Assembly (NCBI GenBank): GCA_017547085.1
Contig: JAFYQM010000003.1
Coordinates: 1-40,169, forward strand
Reading direction: 5' to 3'
Source: Oscillibacter sp.
GTDB taxonomy: Bacteria > Bacillota > Clostridia > Oscillospirales > Oscillospiraceae
DNA: 40,169 nucleotides
Translations under genes and position numbers: made by a program
Shown here: positions 14,240-21,125 of the stretch, in pieces
Numbering within the stretch: position 1 is the first letter of the stretch
Layout: every line of letters begins with the position of its first letter
The notes under the pieces: model-generated
Seen by the model: the letters and a program-made list of their open reading frames with translations, nothing else
What the model was told of the DNA's origin: nothing
Database searches by the model: none

Positions 14240-15259
14240 ATGACCTATCAGGAAGTTCTGGCCAATGCACGCACCTGCATGGGCCCCTACTGCAAGTCCT
14301 GTCCCACCTGCAACGGTGTGGCCTGCAAGAACACCGTGCCCGGCCCCGGCGCCAAGGGCAGCGGTACCGGTGCCATGCGCAACTATCAGAAGTGGCAGGA
14401 ACTGTGTGTCAACATGGACACCATCTGCGAGAACAAACCCGTAGATACCACAGCCAAGCTGTTTGGCCGGGAGTTCACCCTGCCCGTGTTTGCCGGCCCC
14501 GTGGGTGCCATGCAGATGCACTACGGTGATAAGTACACCGATTTGGAGTACAATGACATTCTTGTTTCCGGCTGTGCCGCCGCGGGCATTGCAGCCTTCA
14601 CCGGTGATGGTGTGAACCCTGCCGTGATCGAGGCCACAGCTGCCGCGCTGAAGAAAAACAATGGATGCGGTGTCCCCACGGTCAAGCCCTGGAACATTGA
14701 CCTCATTCGTGAGAAGATGGCTCTGGTCAAGGAATCCGATCCCTTTGCCATCGCGATGGATATTGATGCCGCAGGACTGCCCTTCCTGAAGAACATGACG
14801 CCTCCCGCCGGCAGCAAGACCGTTGCCGAACTGAAGGAGATCGCCGCTATCGCAGAGAAGCCCTTCATCCTCAAGGGTATTATGACCGTGAATGGTGCAA
14901 AGAAGGCGCTGGAAGCCGGCGCCAGCGGCATCGTCGTGTCCAACCATGGCGGCCGCGTGCTGGACCAGTGCCCCGCTACGGCGGAGGTCCTGCCTGCCAT
15001 CGTGGATGCTGTGGGCGGCAAGATGACCATCATCGTGGACGGCGGCATCCGTACCGGCATGGATGTGTTCAAGGCGCTGGCTCTGGGTGCAGATGCCGTC
15101 ATCATTGCCCGCCCCTTTGTCAACATGGTCTATGGCGGCGGTGCCGAGGGCATTCAGGTCTATGTGGATAAGCTGAAGGCCGAACTGGCCGACACCATGG
15201 CCATGTGCGGCGCCCATTCTCTGGCGGACATCAACCGCTCCATGATTTTCGGTTATTAA
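14240..15259 (+). CDS. FMN-dependent alpha-hydroxy-acid oxidizing protein with N-terminal cysteine cluster
   Basis: A 339-residue TIM-barrel flavoenzyme related to lactate/glycolate oxidases and lactate monooxygenase. The C-terminal part has the catalytic IVVSNHGGRVLDQ stretch with the active-site His and the FMN-phosphate site GGIRTGMDVFKALALGADAV. Unlike the classical oxidases it begins with a compact cysteine motif (CMGPYCKSCPTCNGVACK, Cys at about 13, 18, 21, 24 and 29), which could bind zinc or an Fe-S cluster. The first Gly-rich segment AGPVGAMQMHYGD and GVPTVKPW are typical of the anaerobe subgroup. In an anaerobe it more likely acts as a dehydrogenase than an oxidase; substrate not known. 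Start at 14240 follows GGGAGGA; ATG 14222 overlaps the ribosome site and is rejected. Confidence 0.87.
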   Translation: MTYQEVLANARTCMGPYCKSCPTCNGVACKNTVPGPGAKGSGTGAMRNYQKWQELCVNMDTICENKPVDTTAKLFGREFTLPVFAGPVGAMQMHYGDKYTDLEYNDILVSGCAAAGIAAFTGDGVNPAVIEATAAALKKNNGCGVPTVKPWNIDLIREKMALVKESDPFAIAMDIDAAGLPFLKNMTPPAGSKTVAELKEIAAIAEKPFILKGIMTVNGAKKALEAGASGIVVSNHGGRVLDQCPATAEVLPAIVDAVGGKMTIIVDGGIRTGMDVFKALALGADAVIIARPFVNMVYGGGAEGIQVYVDKLKAELADTMAMCGAHSLADINRSMIFGY

Positions 15260-15270
15260 TGCAAAGGAAA

Positions 15271-15299
15271 AGAGCCTCCCAGCGGGAGGCTCTTTTTTT
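15271..15299 (+). terminator. Terminator of the hydroxy-acid oxidase gene
   Basis: AGAGCCTCCC (15271-15280) and GGGAGGCTCT (15284-15293), AGC loop, then a T run to 15299. Confidence 0.95.
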
Positions 15300-15331
15300 G
15301 CTGTCTTTGGTAGGGTTTTCAGCGGTAAGTA

Positions 15332-16057
15332 TCACAGGTGGTCGCAGTAAAAGGCAATGGCCTGTGCGGCGAAATCCGCCGTGCCCTCGCCGCCGGCGCG
15401 GTCGATGTTGCGGCGAAAGCGCTCGTCACCGGTATACATCTGGCCCAGTCCCCGCAGGATCTCCGGCGTGCAGGTGTAGTAATGGTCAGTGATAAACTGC
15501 CGCAGTGCTGCAACCTTTTCCTGCACGGCGGCATCGGCAGGGGATGCCTGCCGCAGTGTGCCCAGTTCCGCAAAAATCGACATCATCTGTTGGGTGGAGG
15601 CGCCAAAATCCTGCTTGCCGGTTGCCCGCGCTTCGTATTCCTGATAGGCCTGCGTGGCACCCCAACGCTCTTTGGCCTCTTCCTTGTACTGTTCCAGTTC
15701 ACTCTGGTCAAATGCCTGAAAATCCATGATGTTTACTCCGTTCTGTAACAATTCACGGGCATGGGAGATCAGTTCCTCCAAGTGCTTTTTCTGCAGTTCC
15801 AGCAGCCGGATCTGCTGACTGAGCGCCTCGGTTGGATCGAAGTCCGGTCGATCCAGAATGGCCTTGATGTCCTTCAGAGGAAACTGCAGCTGGCGGAACA
15901 ACAAAATGCTTTGCAGCCTTTGCAGCGCTGCATCGTCATACAGCCGATAGCCCGCCTCCGTTACTTTTGCGGGTTTTAGCAACCCAATGGCGTCATAGTG
16001 GTGCAGTGTCCGCACGCTGACACCGGTATAGTCGCTGACTTCCTTGACAGTTCGCAT
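15332..16057 (-). CDS. MerR-family activator with TipAS ligand domain
   Basis: A 241-residue regulator. Residues 1-70 are the MerR winged helix-turn-helix: MRTVKEVSDYTGVSVRTLHH, YDAIGLLKP, GYRLYDDAALQRL, LLFRQLQFPLKDIKAIL. A coiled coil follows (about 75-115), and residues 130-241 fit the TipAS antibiotic-recognition domain (YKEEAKERWGATQAYQEYE; DHYYTCTPEILRGLGQMY; FCDHL end as in TipA). Such proteins activate their own or neighbouring genes when bulky antibiotics bind. The start at 16057 follows GGGAGGGATTTTG. Its promoter has the 19-bp spacer that MerR proteins act on, so it is almost surely autoregulated. No separate resistance gene is under the same promoter; the adjacent GNAT gene is upstream with its own start. 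Confidence 0.92.
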   Translation of the reverse strand: MRTVKEVSDYTGVSVRTLHHYDAIGLLKPAKVTEAGYRLYDDAALQRLQSILLFRQLQFPLKDIKAILDRPDFDPTEALSQQIRLLELQKKHLEELISHARELLQNGVNIMDFQAFDQSELEQYKEEAKERWGATQAYQEYEARATGKQDFGASTQQMMSIFAELGTLRQASPADAAVQEKVAALRQFITDHYYTCTPEILRGLGQMYTGDERFRRNIDRAGGEGTADFAAQAIAFYCDHL

Positions 16058-16080
16058 CAAAATCCCTCCCGTGTAAATCC

Positions 16081-16111
16081 ATGATAGGGTATTACGCAAC
16101 GTCAGAGTCAA
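16081..16111 (-). promoter_or_regulatory. MerR-type promoter (19-bp spacer) with operator
   Basis: On the minus strand TTGACT (16106-16111) and TATCAT (16081-16086) are separated by 19 bases, the elongated spacing that MerR activators correct by untwisting DNA. The spacer contains TGACGTTGCGTAA, with ACG/CGT arms around TTG, like other TipA/BmrR-type operators. It lies directly upstream of the merR gene. Confidence 0.8.
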
Positions 16112-16132
16112 GAGGAAATTTATTTTTTCACC

Positions 16133-16615
16133 TCAAAACGTCAGCCGCATGGCGTACCACACCACGCCGCCGTGGGTGGAGCCGGACATGCCTTCGTTTT
16201 CAAAGCCCAGCTTGCCGTAGTAATGTACCAGTTGTTCCTTGCAGGTCAGCACGCAGCCTTTCCGCCCCTGTGCCTTTGCGTCCGCAATGACGCGGCGCAG
16301 CACCTGCTCCGCAAAGCCCTGGCGGCGGTACTTGGGCAGGGTGTTGACACCAAAGATCATCTGCCACGCACCGTTGGGATCGTGGAGGGACGCATCGGTA
16401 TACATCTCGTCCCGCAAATCAGCTTCGTCTGTCACCATACCATTGACGAAACTGACGATTTCACCGTCCTGCTCCAGTAGCCAGAAGTGGTCGGGGTAGA
16501 CGGCAAGGCGTTTTGCAAAGTCCTGCTCCGTGGCAGCCTCTGCGGCGGGGAAACAGGCGGCCTCGATGGCAGTGAGGGCGACGAGGTCGGACATGGATGC
16601 GGTGCGGATGTGCAT
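16133..16615 (-). CDS. GNAT-family N-acetyltransferase
   Basis: A 160-residue GCN5-related acetyltransferase. The start MHIRTASMSDLVALTAIEAACFP is the usual first strand-helix, the acetyl-CoA loop is visible as NTLPKYRRQGFAEQVLRRVI (R/Q-x-x-G-x-A/G type, about 108-127), and KEQLVHYYGKLGFENEG is the conserved C-terminal helix/strand. The acceptor is unknown; the sequence has a faint resemblance to arylalkylamine/polyamine-type members. The start at 16615 follows GAGAGGAGCACC. It is on the same strand as, and upstream of, the merR gene, which has its own promoter in between, so any regulatory link is speculative. Confidence 0.88.
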   Translation of the reverse strand: MHIRTASMSDLVALTAIEAACFPAAEAATEQDFAKRLAVYPDHFWLLEQDGEIVSFVNGMVTDEADLRDEMYTDASLHDPNGAWQMIFGVNTLPKYRRQGFAEQVLRRVIADAKAQGRKGCVLTCKEQLVHYYGKLGFENEGMSGSTHGGVVWYAMRLTF

Positions 16616-16683
16616 GATAGGTGCTCCTCTCAGGTGTATTACATGTATCCTACCCGCATTTCCCACTGGCTGTCAAGGCGGTC

Positions 16684-16712
16684 TTTTCATCCGGTGGGAA
16701 TCCTGTTATAAT
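16684..16712 (+). promoter_or_regulatory. Extended -10 promoter of the rsmH-like gene
   Basis: TATAAT at 16707-16712 with the extended TGT just before it (16704-16706) and TTTTCA (16684-16689) 17 bases upstream. Confidence 0.7.
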
Positions 16713-16751
16713 GAATAGGAACAATAAAACTCTTTGCAAAGGAGCGGTCTC

Positions 16752-17789
16752 ATGGAGCAGGAACACAAGCGCCGTGTGCGCTATAAAGGCACTCATCCCC
16801 GTAAGTTCGAGGAAAAATACAAGGAGCTGAATCCGGAAAAGTACGGTGCGGATGTCAATAAGATCATCCAGAGCGGTAAGACTCCTGCGGGTATGCACAT
16901 CTCCATCATGGTGGATGAGATTCTGGAATTCTTAGACATTCAGCCGGGCCAGATCGGCTTGGATGCCACGCTGGGTTATGGCGGTCACTCCCGCCGCATG
17001 CTGGAGAAATTGCAGGGGCAGGGACACCTGTATGCCACGGATATCGATCCCATCGAGTCGGAAAAGACCCGCCAGCGTTTGGCGGAGGCGGGATACGGCT
17101 CTGAAATTCTCACCATCAAGCGGATGAACTTTGCCCAACTGGACGAAGTGGCACCCGATCAGAAATTTGATTTCATTCTGGCCGACTTGGGTGTTTCCTC
17201 TATGCAGATCGACAATCCCGAACGGGGCTTTACCTTTAAATATGACGGCCCGTTGGATCTGCGGCTGGACCCCACGGCCGGCGTCACCGCTGCCCAGCGC
17301 CTGAAAGAGCTGGATCAGGAGGAGTTGGAGGCCATGCTGGTGGAAAACTCCGATGAGCCTTATGCCGATCGCATTGCCAAAGCGGTGATGCAGGTCTATA
17401 AACGCGGCGGCAGCATCGAAACCACCAAACAGTTTGCCGCCGTCATCGAGGGTGCCCTCAGCTTTCTGCCGCCCAAGGAGAAAAAGGAGGCAGTGAAGAA
17501 GTCCTGCCAGCGGTGCTTTCAGGCGCTGCGCATCGATGTGAACAGCGAGTTTGAAGTTCTGTATTCTTTCCTTGAAAAGCTGCCGAACGTGCTGAAAAGC
17601 GGCGGCAGAGTGGCGGTGCTGACTTTCCATTCCGGCGAGGACCGGTTGGTGAAAAAGGCATTCAAGCAGCATTACAAGGAGGGTGTTTACAGCGACATCT
17701 GCGAGGATGTGATCCGCCCCTCCGCGGAGGAGTGCTTCCGCAATCCCAGAGCAAAGTCCACCAAGATGCGCTGGGCGATCAAGGAGTGA
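16752..17789 (+). CDS. RsmH/MraW-family rRNA methyltransferase with N-terminal extension, outside the dcw cluster
   Basis: A 345-residue AdoMet-dependent methyltransferase. The family signatures are DATLGYGGHS (71-80), YATDIDPIE, ILADLGVSSMQIDNPERGF, and near the C terminus VAVLTFHSGEDRLVKKAFK. Canonical RsmH (about 310 residues) makes N4-methylcytidine 1402 in 16S rRNA and sits in the mraZ-ftsL division cluster; here the DATLG motif is some 40 residues further in, behind a charged extension (HKRRVRYKGTHPRKFEEKYK, ELNPEKY), and the neighbours are unrelated. It may be a second, divergent copy or the only copy in this genome. The start at 16752 follows AAGGAGCGG. It is in an operon with the MazG-like gene 4 bases downstream. 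Confidence 0.85.
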   Translation: MEQEHKRRVRYKGTHPRKFEEKYKELNPEKYGADVNKIIQSGKTPAGMHISIMVDEILEFLDIQPGQIGLDATLGYGGHSRRMLEKLQGQGHLYATDIDPIESEKTRQRLAEAGYGSEILTIKRMNFAQLDEVAPDQKFDFILADLGVSSMQIDNPERGFTFKYDGPLDLRLDPTAGVTAAQRLKELDQEELEAMLVENSDEPYADRIAKAVMQVYKRGGSIETTKQFAAVIEGALSFLPPKEKKEAVKKSCQRCFQALRIDVNSEFEVLYSFLEKLPNVLKSGGRVAVLTFHSGEDRLVKKAFKQHYKEGVYSDICEDVIRPSAEECFRNPRAKSTKMRWAIKE

Positions 17790-17793
17790 TACC

Positions 17794-18135
17794 ATGCTGA
17801 GAGATGAAACGATACAGCGGGTTTTAAACTTCCGCGATGACCGCGATTGGCGGCAGTTCCACACACCGAAGGATCTTGCCATCTCTATGAATTTAGAGGC
17901 GGCCGAACTGTTGGAGATCTTCCAGTGGAGCGGCAGTAACGTGGACTGCGATGAAACGCAGCTTGCCAAGCTGCGGGATGAATTGGCGGACGTGCTGAGC
18001 TATTGCATCCTGATGGCGGATGTTTGCGGTCTGGACCTGGATGAGATTATGAACGCGAAGGTTGCCAAAAACGAAGCCAAGTACCCTGTGGAAAAGGCAC
18101 GGGGGAGTGCGGCGAAATATACGGAACTGAAATGA
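17794..18135 (+). CDS. MazG-like nucleotide pyrophosphohydrolase
   Basis: A 113-residue all-alpha NTP pyrophosphatase of the MazG/RS21-C6 (dCTPase-like) type. The metal-binding acidic residues are visible: LEAAELLEIFQWS (Glu 35, 38 and 41) and RDELADVLSYCILMAD (Glu63, Asp66), preceded by a RDWRQFHTPKDLAISMNLE segment typical of the short, RS21-C6-like branch. It would hydrolyse non-canonical or excess (d)NTPs to monophosphates. It begins 4 bases after the rsmH-like stop behind AAGGAGTGATACC, so the two are co-transcribed, and ends 3 bases before a strong hairpin. Confidence 0.9.
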   Translation: MLRDETIQRVLNFRDDRDWRQFHTPKDLAISMNLEAAELLEIFQWSGSNVDCDETQLAKLRDELADVLSYCILMADVCGLDLDEIMNAKVAKNEAKYPVEKARGSAAKYTELK

Positions 18136-18138
18136 GAA

Positions 18139-18169
18139 CTGCCCCTGCGGTGAAAGACCGCAGGGGCAG
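18139..18169. terminator. Hairpin terminator between convergent operons
   Basis: A perfect 13-bp stem CTGCCCCTGCGGT (18139-18151) with ACCGCAGGGGCAG (18157-18169) around GAAAG. T content afterwards is modest on both strands (AATTGTTT; TTCTCATTT). Confidence 0.75.
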
Positions 18170-18175
18170 AATTGT

Positions 18176-18736
18176 TTATAGACGGATCACAGTCGCATTC
18201 AGCAGACGGGCATCCTCTTCGTCATGGGTCACCAGCAGCACGGGCTTGGCCTGTGCCGCTTCTTGGATGACAGCGAGACAGCGAGCGCGGTTTTCTTCGT
18301 CCAGACCGGTGAAGGGCTCGTCCAGCGCCAGTGCGTCAGAGGGGGCAAGCAGGGCACGAACCAGCGCTAGCCGGCGCTTCATGCCGCCGGAAAAGTCGCG
18401 GACGTTTTTTCCACCGGTATCGGCCAGATACAACCGTTCCAGCAGTGCATTCGCTGCTGCTTCATCCAGCTGATCTCCCAGAACAAACCGGAGGTTTTCC
18501 ATGGCGTTGAGGTGCGGCAGCAGGCGGTCTTCCTGAAAAACGGCGCTCCAGCGGCAGCGGGTCACGCTTCCGCTGTCGGCCTTTTCCAGACCCAGCAGAA
18601 TCCGCAGTAGCGTGGTTTTTCCGGTGCCGGAGGGAGCCATGATGCAGGTGACGCCGTTTCCGGCGGTAAAAGTAACGTCTCGCAGAACGCTGACGCCCTC
18701 ATAGGCCTTGCAGAGATGTTCCACGCGGAGTTCCAT
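18176..18736 (-). CDS. ABC transporter ATPase, NitT/TauT type
   Basis: A compact 186-residue ABC ATPase with every core motif: Walker A APSGTGKTT (34-42), Q-loop VFQEDRLLPH (Gln68), signature SGGMKRR (116-122), Walker B ALALDEP (Asp139-Glu140) and the switch histidine in VTHDEEDA. It is shorter than the usual ~250 of SsuB/TauB because little follows the H-loop. It would energise import of the small molecule bound by the lipoprotein encoded at 19519-20619. The ATG at 18736 overlaps the permease stop by one base (TGATG arrangement), implying translational coupling. It is the last gene of the operon. Confidence 0.9.
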   Translation of the reverse strand: MELRVEHLCKAYEGVSVLRDVTFTAGNGVTCIMAPSGTGKTTLLRILLGLEKADSGSVTRCRWSAVFQEDRLLPHLNAMENLRFVLGDQLDEAAANALLERLYLADTGGKNVRDFSGGMKRRLALVRALLAPSDALALDEPFTGLDEENRARCLAVIQEAAQAKPVLLVTHDEEDARLLNATVIRL

Positions 18737-19506
18737 CACATCACCGCCTTTCCTGCGGTCCAGTCGACCAGATACAAAAACAGCTTTTCAAATACCAGCG
18801 AGATCACCACGATCACCGCCGTCCATGCGAAGAGGTCAGAGGTTTCATAGTATACCTTGGCGTTGTAAAGGGCTTCACCCATGGAACCCACCGGCAGGCC
18901 GATGACTTCTGCGGCAAGGCCCGCTTTCCAGCAAAGACCCAGAGCCAGAGAGGCGGCGGAGCGGAAGTGGGGCAGCACGGCGGGTAGGTAGATGCCCCGC
19001 AGCTGGCGGGAGAAGGGGACGCGAAAGACCTGTGCCATCTCCAACAGCTGTGCGTCAGCACTGCCGATACCTGCCAGTACATTGAGATAGACCGGCGGGA
19101 ATACCATCAGCGCGGAAATGAACAGAGATAGTTGACTGGCGTCCAGCCACACCAGTGCCAGAATGATGAAGGACACCACCGGGACTGCTTTCACGGCGGC
19201 TACCAGCGGATAGAGCAGTTCCTGCACGGCGCAGGAACAGGCAGACGCTGCTGCCAGTACCACGCCCAGTGCGCAGGAGAGCAGAAAGCCGCCGAAGATG
19301 TGAGCGGCGGAGGAGCCCACGGCGCGCCAGAAAGCCACCGTTACAGATAGTTCCGCCAGCCGCGTCAGTGCCTCCACAGGAGAGGAGAGTAGCAGGTGTC
19401 CGTGAGGCCACAGTCGGGCAAACACCATGCTGGCACCCTGCCACAGCAGCAGCCATACCACCACTGCCCAGAGCCGTATGCGGTTGTGAGCAGTGGCTTT
19501 TTTCAT
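18736..19506 (-). CDS. ABC transporter permease, NitT/TauT (SsuC/TauC-like) type
   Basis: A 256-residue inner-membrane permease with about six membrane segments. The segment GGFLLSCALGVVLAAASACS (about 72-91) and the coupling-helix region EMAQVFRVPFSRQLRGIYLPAVLPHF (EAA motif, shown here in part) are standard for binding-protein-dependent permeases of the nitrate/sulfonate/taurine/pyrimidine family. Start at 19506 follows AGAGAGGATCACG, 12 bases after the stop of the binding protein gene. With the ATPase it forms one transporter; the substrate cannot be deduced from the permease. Confidence 0.9.
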   Translation of the reverse strand: MKKATAHNRIRLWAVVVWLLLWQGASMVFARLWPHGHLLLSSPVEALTRLAELSVTVAFWRAVGSSAAHIFGGFLLSCALGVVLAAASACSCAVQELLYPLVAAVKAVPVVSFIILALVWLDASQLSLFISALMVFPPVYLNVLAGIGSADAQLLEMAQVFRVPFSRQLRGIYLPAVLPHFRSAASLALGLCWKAGLAAEVIGLPVGSMGEALYNAKVYYETSDLFAWTAVIVVISLVFEKLFLYLVDWTAGKAVM

Positions 19507-19518
19507 CGTGATCCTCTC

Positions 19519-20619
19519 TTATCCTACGAAATAGAAATCGTCAGCGGGGAGCTTGCCGCCCACGGCCTGAGGAGCCTGCTCGGCAAGGGCTGCCAGATAG
19601 CCGGAGAGCATTTCCTGCATCTCGGTGCCGGTAATGCACACAATGTTGCAGAAGGGCAGTGCCTTTTCCGCCACAGCGGCAGCCACGATGCCGAAATTGC
19701 CAATGACCTGTGCGGCGTCAGCGGTGTTGGTGTTGACCCACTCCACGGAGGCGGCGTAATCCTTCAAAAAGGCTTCAATGGCTTCGGGATGTTCTTCCAC
19801 AAAGGAGTTGCGGGCCACTACCACGCCGGTCAGCATGGCGGAGCCGTTGTCCAGCTTGTCCCATTCCTCAGTCAGGCTCAGAGCTACGCGCAGGCCCTCC
19901 ACCTTGCCCTGTGCCACGGTGACATAGGGCTGGGGCATGACAGCGATCTCGGCGGCACCGGAGGCCAGTGCGGCCACGCATTCGGCCTGTTCACTCTTCC
20001 ACTCAATGGTCAGGTCCTTGTCGGGGTCGATGCCGTTCTGGCTCAGCACATAGCGGAAGGCATACTCGGGGACGCTGCCCTTACCGGCGGAGACCACGGT
20101 CTTGCCCTTCAGGTCTTCCAGAGACTGAATGCTCTCGCCCTTGTCTACCACATAGATGACACCGAGGGTGTTGATGCCAAGGGTCACGATCTCGCCCTCG
20201 GTCTTGTTGTACAGCACGCTGGCCAGATTGGCAGGCACGCAGGCGGCGTCCAGCTGGCCCTTGATCAGCAGGGGGCTGATCTCATCGGCAGTGCCGGCCA
20301 GATCAAAGACATAGCGGTTGCCGTTTGTGCTGATATCCTCTACCAGAGCTTCGTCCTGCAGTGTTTCCACTACGCCGAACTGGTCCATCAGGGCGGCGAG
20401 GCCCATGCCGGTGGGGCCGGTCATGGCGGCGACTTTCATGGTCACGCCGGTGTCAGGTGTTTCGGGGGTTTCTTCCAGGGCTTCCACTTCGGGTGCGGGA
20501 TCTTCCACCGCGGGTTCCTCCACCTCGGGAGCGGGTTCTTCCTTGGTGCCGCAGGCGGCAAGGGAAACAGTCAGCAGCAGTGCCAGACACAGGGACAGGC
20601 TACGTTTCAGCAGATTCAT
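19519..20619 (-). CDS. ABC transporter substrate-binding lipoprotein, NMT1/TauA-like
   Basis: A 366-residue lipoprotein. The signal peptide ends in the lipobox SLAACGT with Cys23; an acidic, Pro/Glu-rich linker (about 27-58) joins it to a two-lobed binding domain beginning MKVAAMTGPTGMGLAALMDQ. Later landmarks are GTADEISPLLIKGQLDAACV, SLEDLKGKTV and YAFRYVLSQNGIDPDKDL, all typical of the SsuA/THI5-like periplasmic-binding fold. These proteins bind sulfonates, nitrate, pyrimidine precursors of thiamin or other small organics; no residue pattern seen here selects one. The start at 20619 follows AAAGGAAG. It lies 20 bases after the TM1266-family gene and before the permease, in a four-gene operon. 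Confidence 0.9.
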   Translation of the reverse strand: MNLLKRSLSLCLALLLTVSLAACGTKEEPAPEVEEPAVEDPAPEVEALEETPETPDTGVTMKVAAMTGPTGMGLAALMDQFGVVETLQDEALVEDISTNGNRYVFDLAGTADEISPLLIKGQLDAACVPANLASVLYNKTEGEIVTLGINTLGVIYVVDKGESIQSLEDLKGKTVVSAGKGSVPEYAFRYVLSQNGIDPDKDLTIEWKSEQAECVAALASGAAEIAVMPQPYVTVAQGKVEGLRVALSLTEEWDKLDNGSAMLTGVVVARNSFVEEHPEAIEAFLKDYAASVEWVNTNTADAAQVIGNFGIVAAAVAEKALPFCNIVCITGTEMQEMLSGYLAALAEQAPQAVGGKLPADDFYFVG

Positions 20620-20639
20620 GTTGGGTTCTTCCTTTCTTC

Positions 20640-20894
20640 TCACAGTGCGTTTTCCGGTGCGTAGACCGTCTTGGCGGTGATGCCCGCAAGGCGGCCGATC
20701 TTGCCCGAAAGGGCCGAGATCACATCGGCAGGCGCGTCCACCGCCACACTGATGATGTTGACGCCCCGGGCATGATAGGGCACGCCCATGCGCCCGATGA
20801 TGTACTTGCCGTACTGGTGCAGCAGGTCGTTCAGTTCCGCCACGGCGGTGCCCTCCCGCACAATGATGGCCAGCATAGCGACACGCGTTTCCAT
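20640..20894 (-). CDS. TM1266-family putative iron-only hydrogenase system regulator
   Basis: An 84-residue ACT-like protein. METRVAMLAIIVREGTAVAE followed by LNDLLHQYGKYIIGRMGVPY and NIISVAVDAPADVISALSGK is an almost textbook copy of the TM1266 family, annotated as putative regulators of the [FeFe]-hydrogenase system because of frequent neighbourhood with hydrogenase and maturase genes. Here it instead leads an ABC-transporter operon. The family fold resembles NikR/ACT ligand-binding domains without an obvious DNA-binding part. The start at 20894 is fixed by AGAGGAGCATCACT; the longer upstream frame runs through the leader and is not real coding sequence. Transcription starts behind a near-consensus promoter and a ~190-nt structured leader. 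Confidence 0.92.
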   Translation of the reverse strand: METRVAMLAIIVREGTAVAELNDLLHQYGKYIIGRMGVPYHARGVNIISVAVDAPADVISALSGKIGRLAGITAKTVYAPENAL

Positions 20895-21086
20895 AGTGAT
20901 GCTCCTCTCTTTCGGAAATGAAGAAAATCTCCCCTGCCGTCCGGCAGAGGAGATGAAGAAAGCATGTTTTTCAGGCGCGGGCAGCCCCGCACCGTTCTTC
21001 CCTCTCACTTCCGGCTCGGACGCATCCTTACCATCAGAACGACAGAATGATTTTCGTGTCGCCGGTCAGAACAACTTTCCGGAGAC
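20895..21086 (-). promoter_or_regulatory. Structured 5' leader of the TM1266-ABC operon, possible unidentified riboswitch
   Basis: The leader runs about 190 nt from the predicted transcription start to the gene. Read on the minus strand it can fold as an outer stem GTTCT/AGAAC (plus 21068-21072 with 20994-20998), an inner stem CCGGC/GCCGG (21061-21065 with 21011-21015) enclosing two small hairpins, GACA/TGTC (21057-21060 with 21041-21044) and GGA-TGCG-TCC (21018-21027), then an 8-bp hairpin GGTGCGGG/CCCGCGCC (20974-20993), and finally a terminator-like hairpin (20918-20954). A multi-stem junction followed by a terminator is the usual layout of transcription-terminating riboswitches. I could not match it to TPP, cobalamin, FMN, SAM, guanidine or THF consensus by eye. 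Confidence 0.45.
20918..20954 (-). terminator. Leader terminator of the TM1266-ABC operon
   Basis: ATCTCC/GGAGAT (20927-20932 with 20949-20954) and CTGCC/GGCAG (20934-20938 with 20943-20947) joined by one U-G wobble; read leftwards it runs into TTTTCTTCATTT. It lies 24 bases before the start codon, inside the leader. Confidence 0.65.
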
Positions 21087-21092
21087 GGGAAG

Positions 21093-21121
21093 ATTATACG
21101 CCTGTTTTGGTGTTTCGTCAA
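21093..21121 (-). promoter_or_regulatory. Promoter of the TM1266-ABC operon
   Basis: On the minus strand TTGACG (21116-21121) and TATAAT (21093-21098), 17 bases apart, directly beyond the malQ stop codon, so the operon is separate from malQ. Confidence 0.85.
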
Positions 21122-21125
21122 GGGT

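Noticed and set aside
19396-20664. A 422-codon plus-strand frame opposite the substrate-binding lipoprotein gene
   Set aside because: The minus-strand protein has a clear signal peptide, lipobox and family motifs; the plus frame is a compositional shadow.
20895-21008. N-terminal extension of the TM1266-family protein to 21008
   Set aside because: The extension does not fit the family, runs through the leader terminator hairpin, and the AGAGGAG site supports 20894.
20970-21020. Resemblance of the TM1266 leader (AGAGGGAA, CGGTG, GGCTGCCCGCGCC) to a cobalamin riboswitch core
   Set aside because: The later obligatory elements (CTGTGA-type box and AGTCAGGAGACC end) are missing and the apparent match folds as a simple local hairpin.
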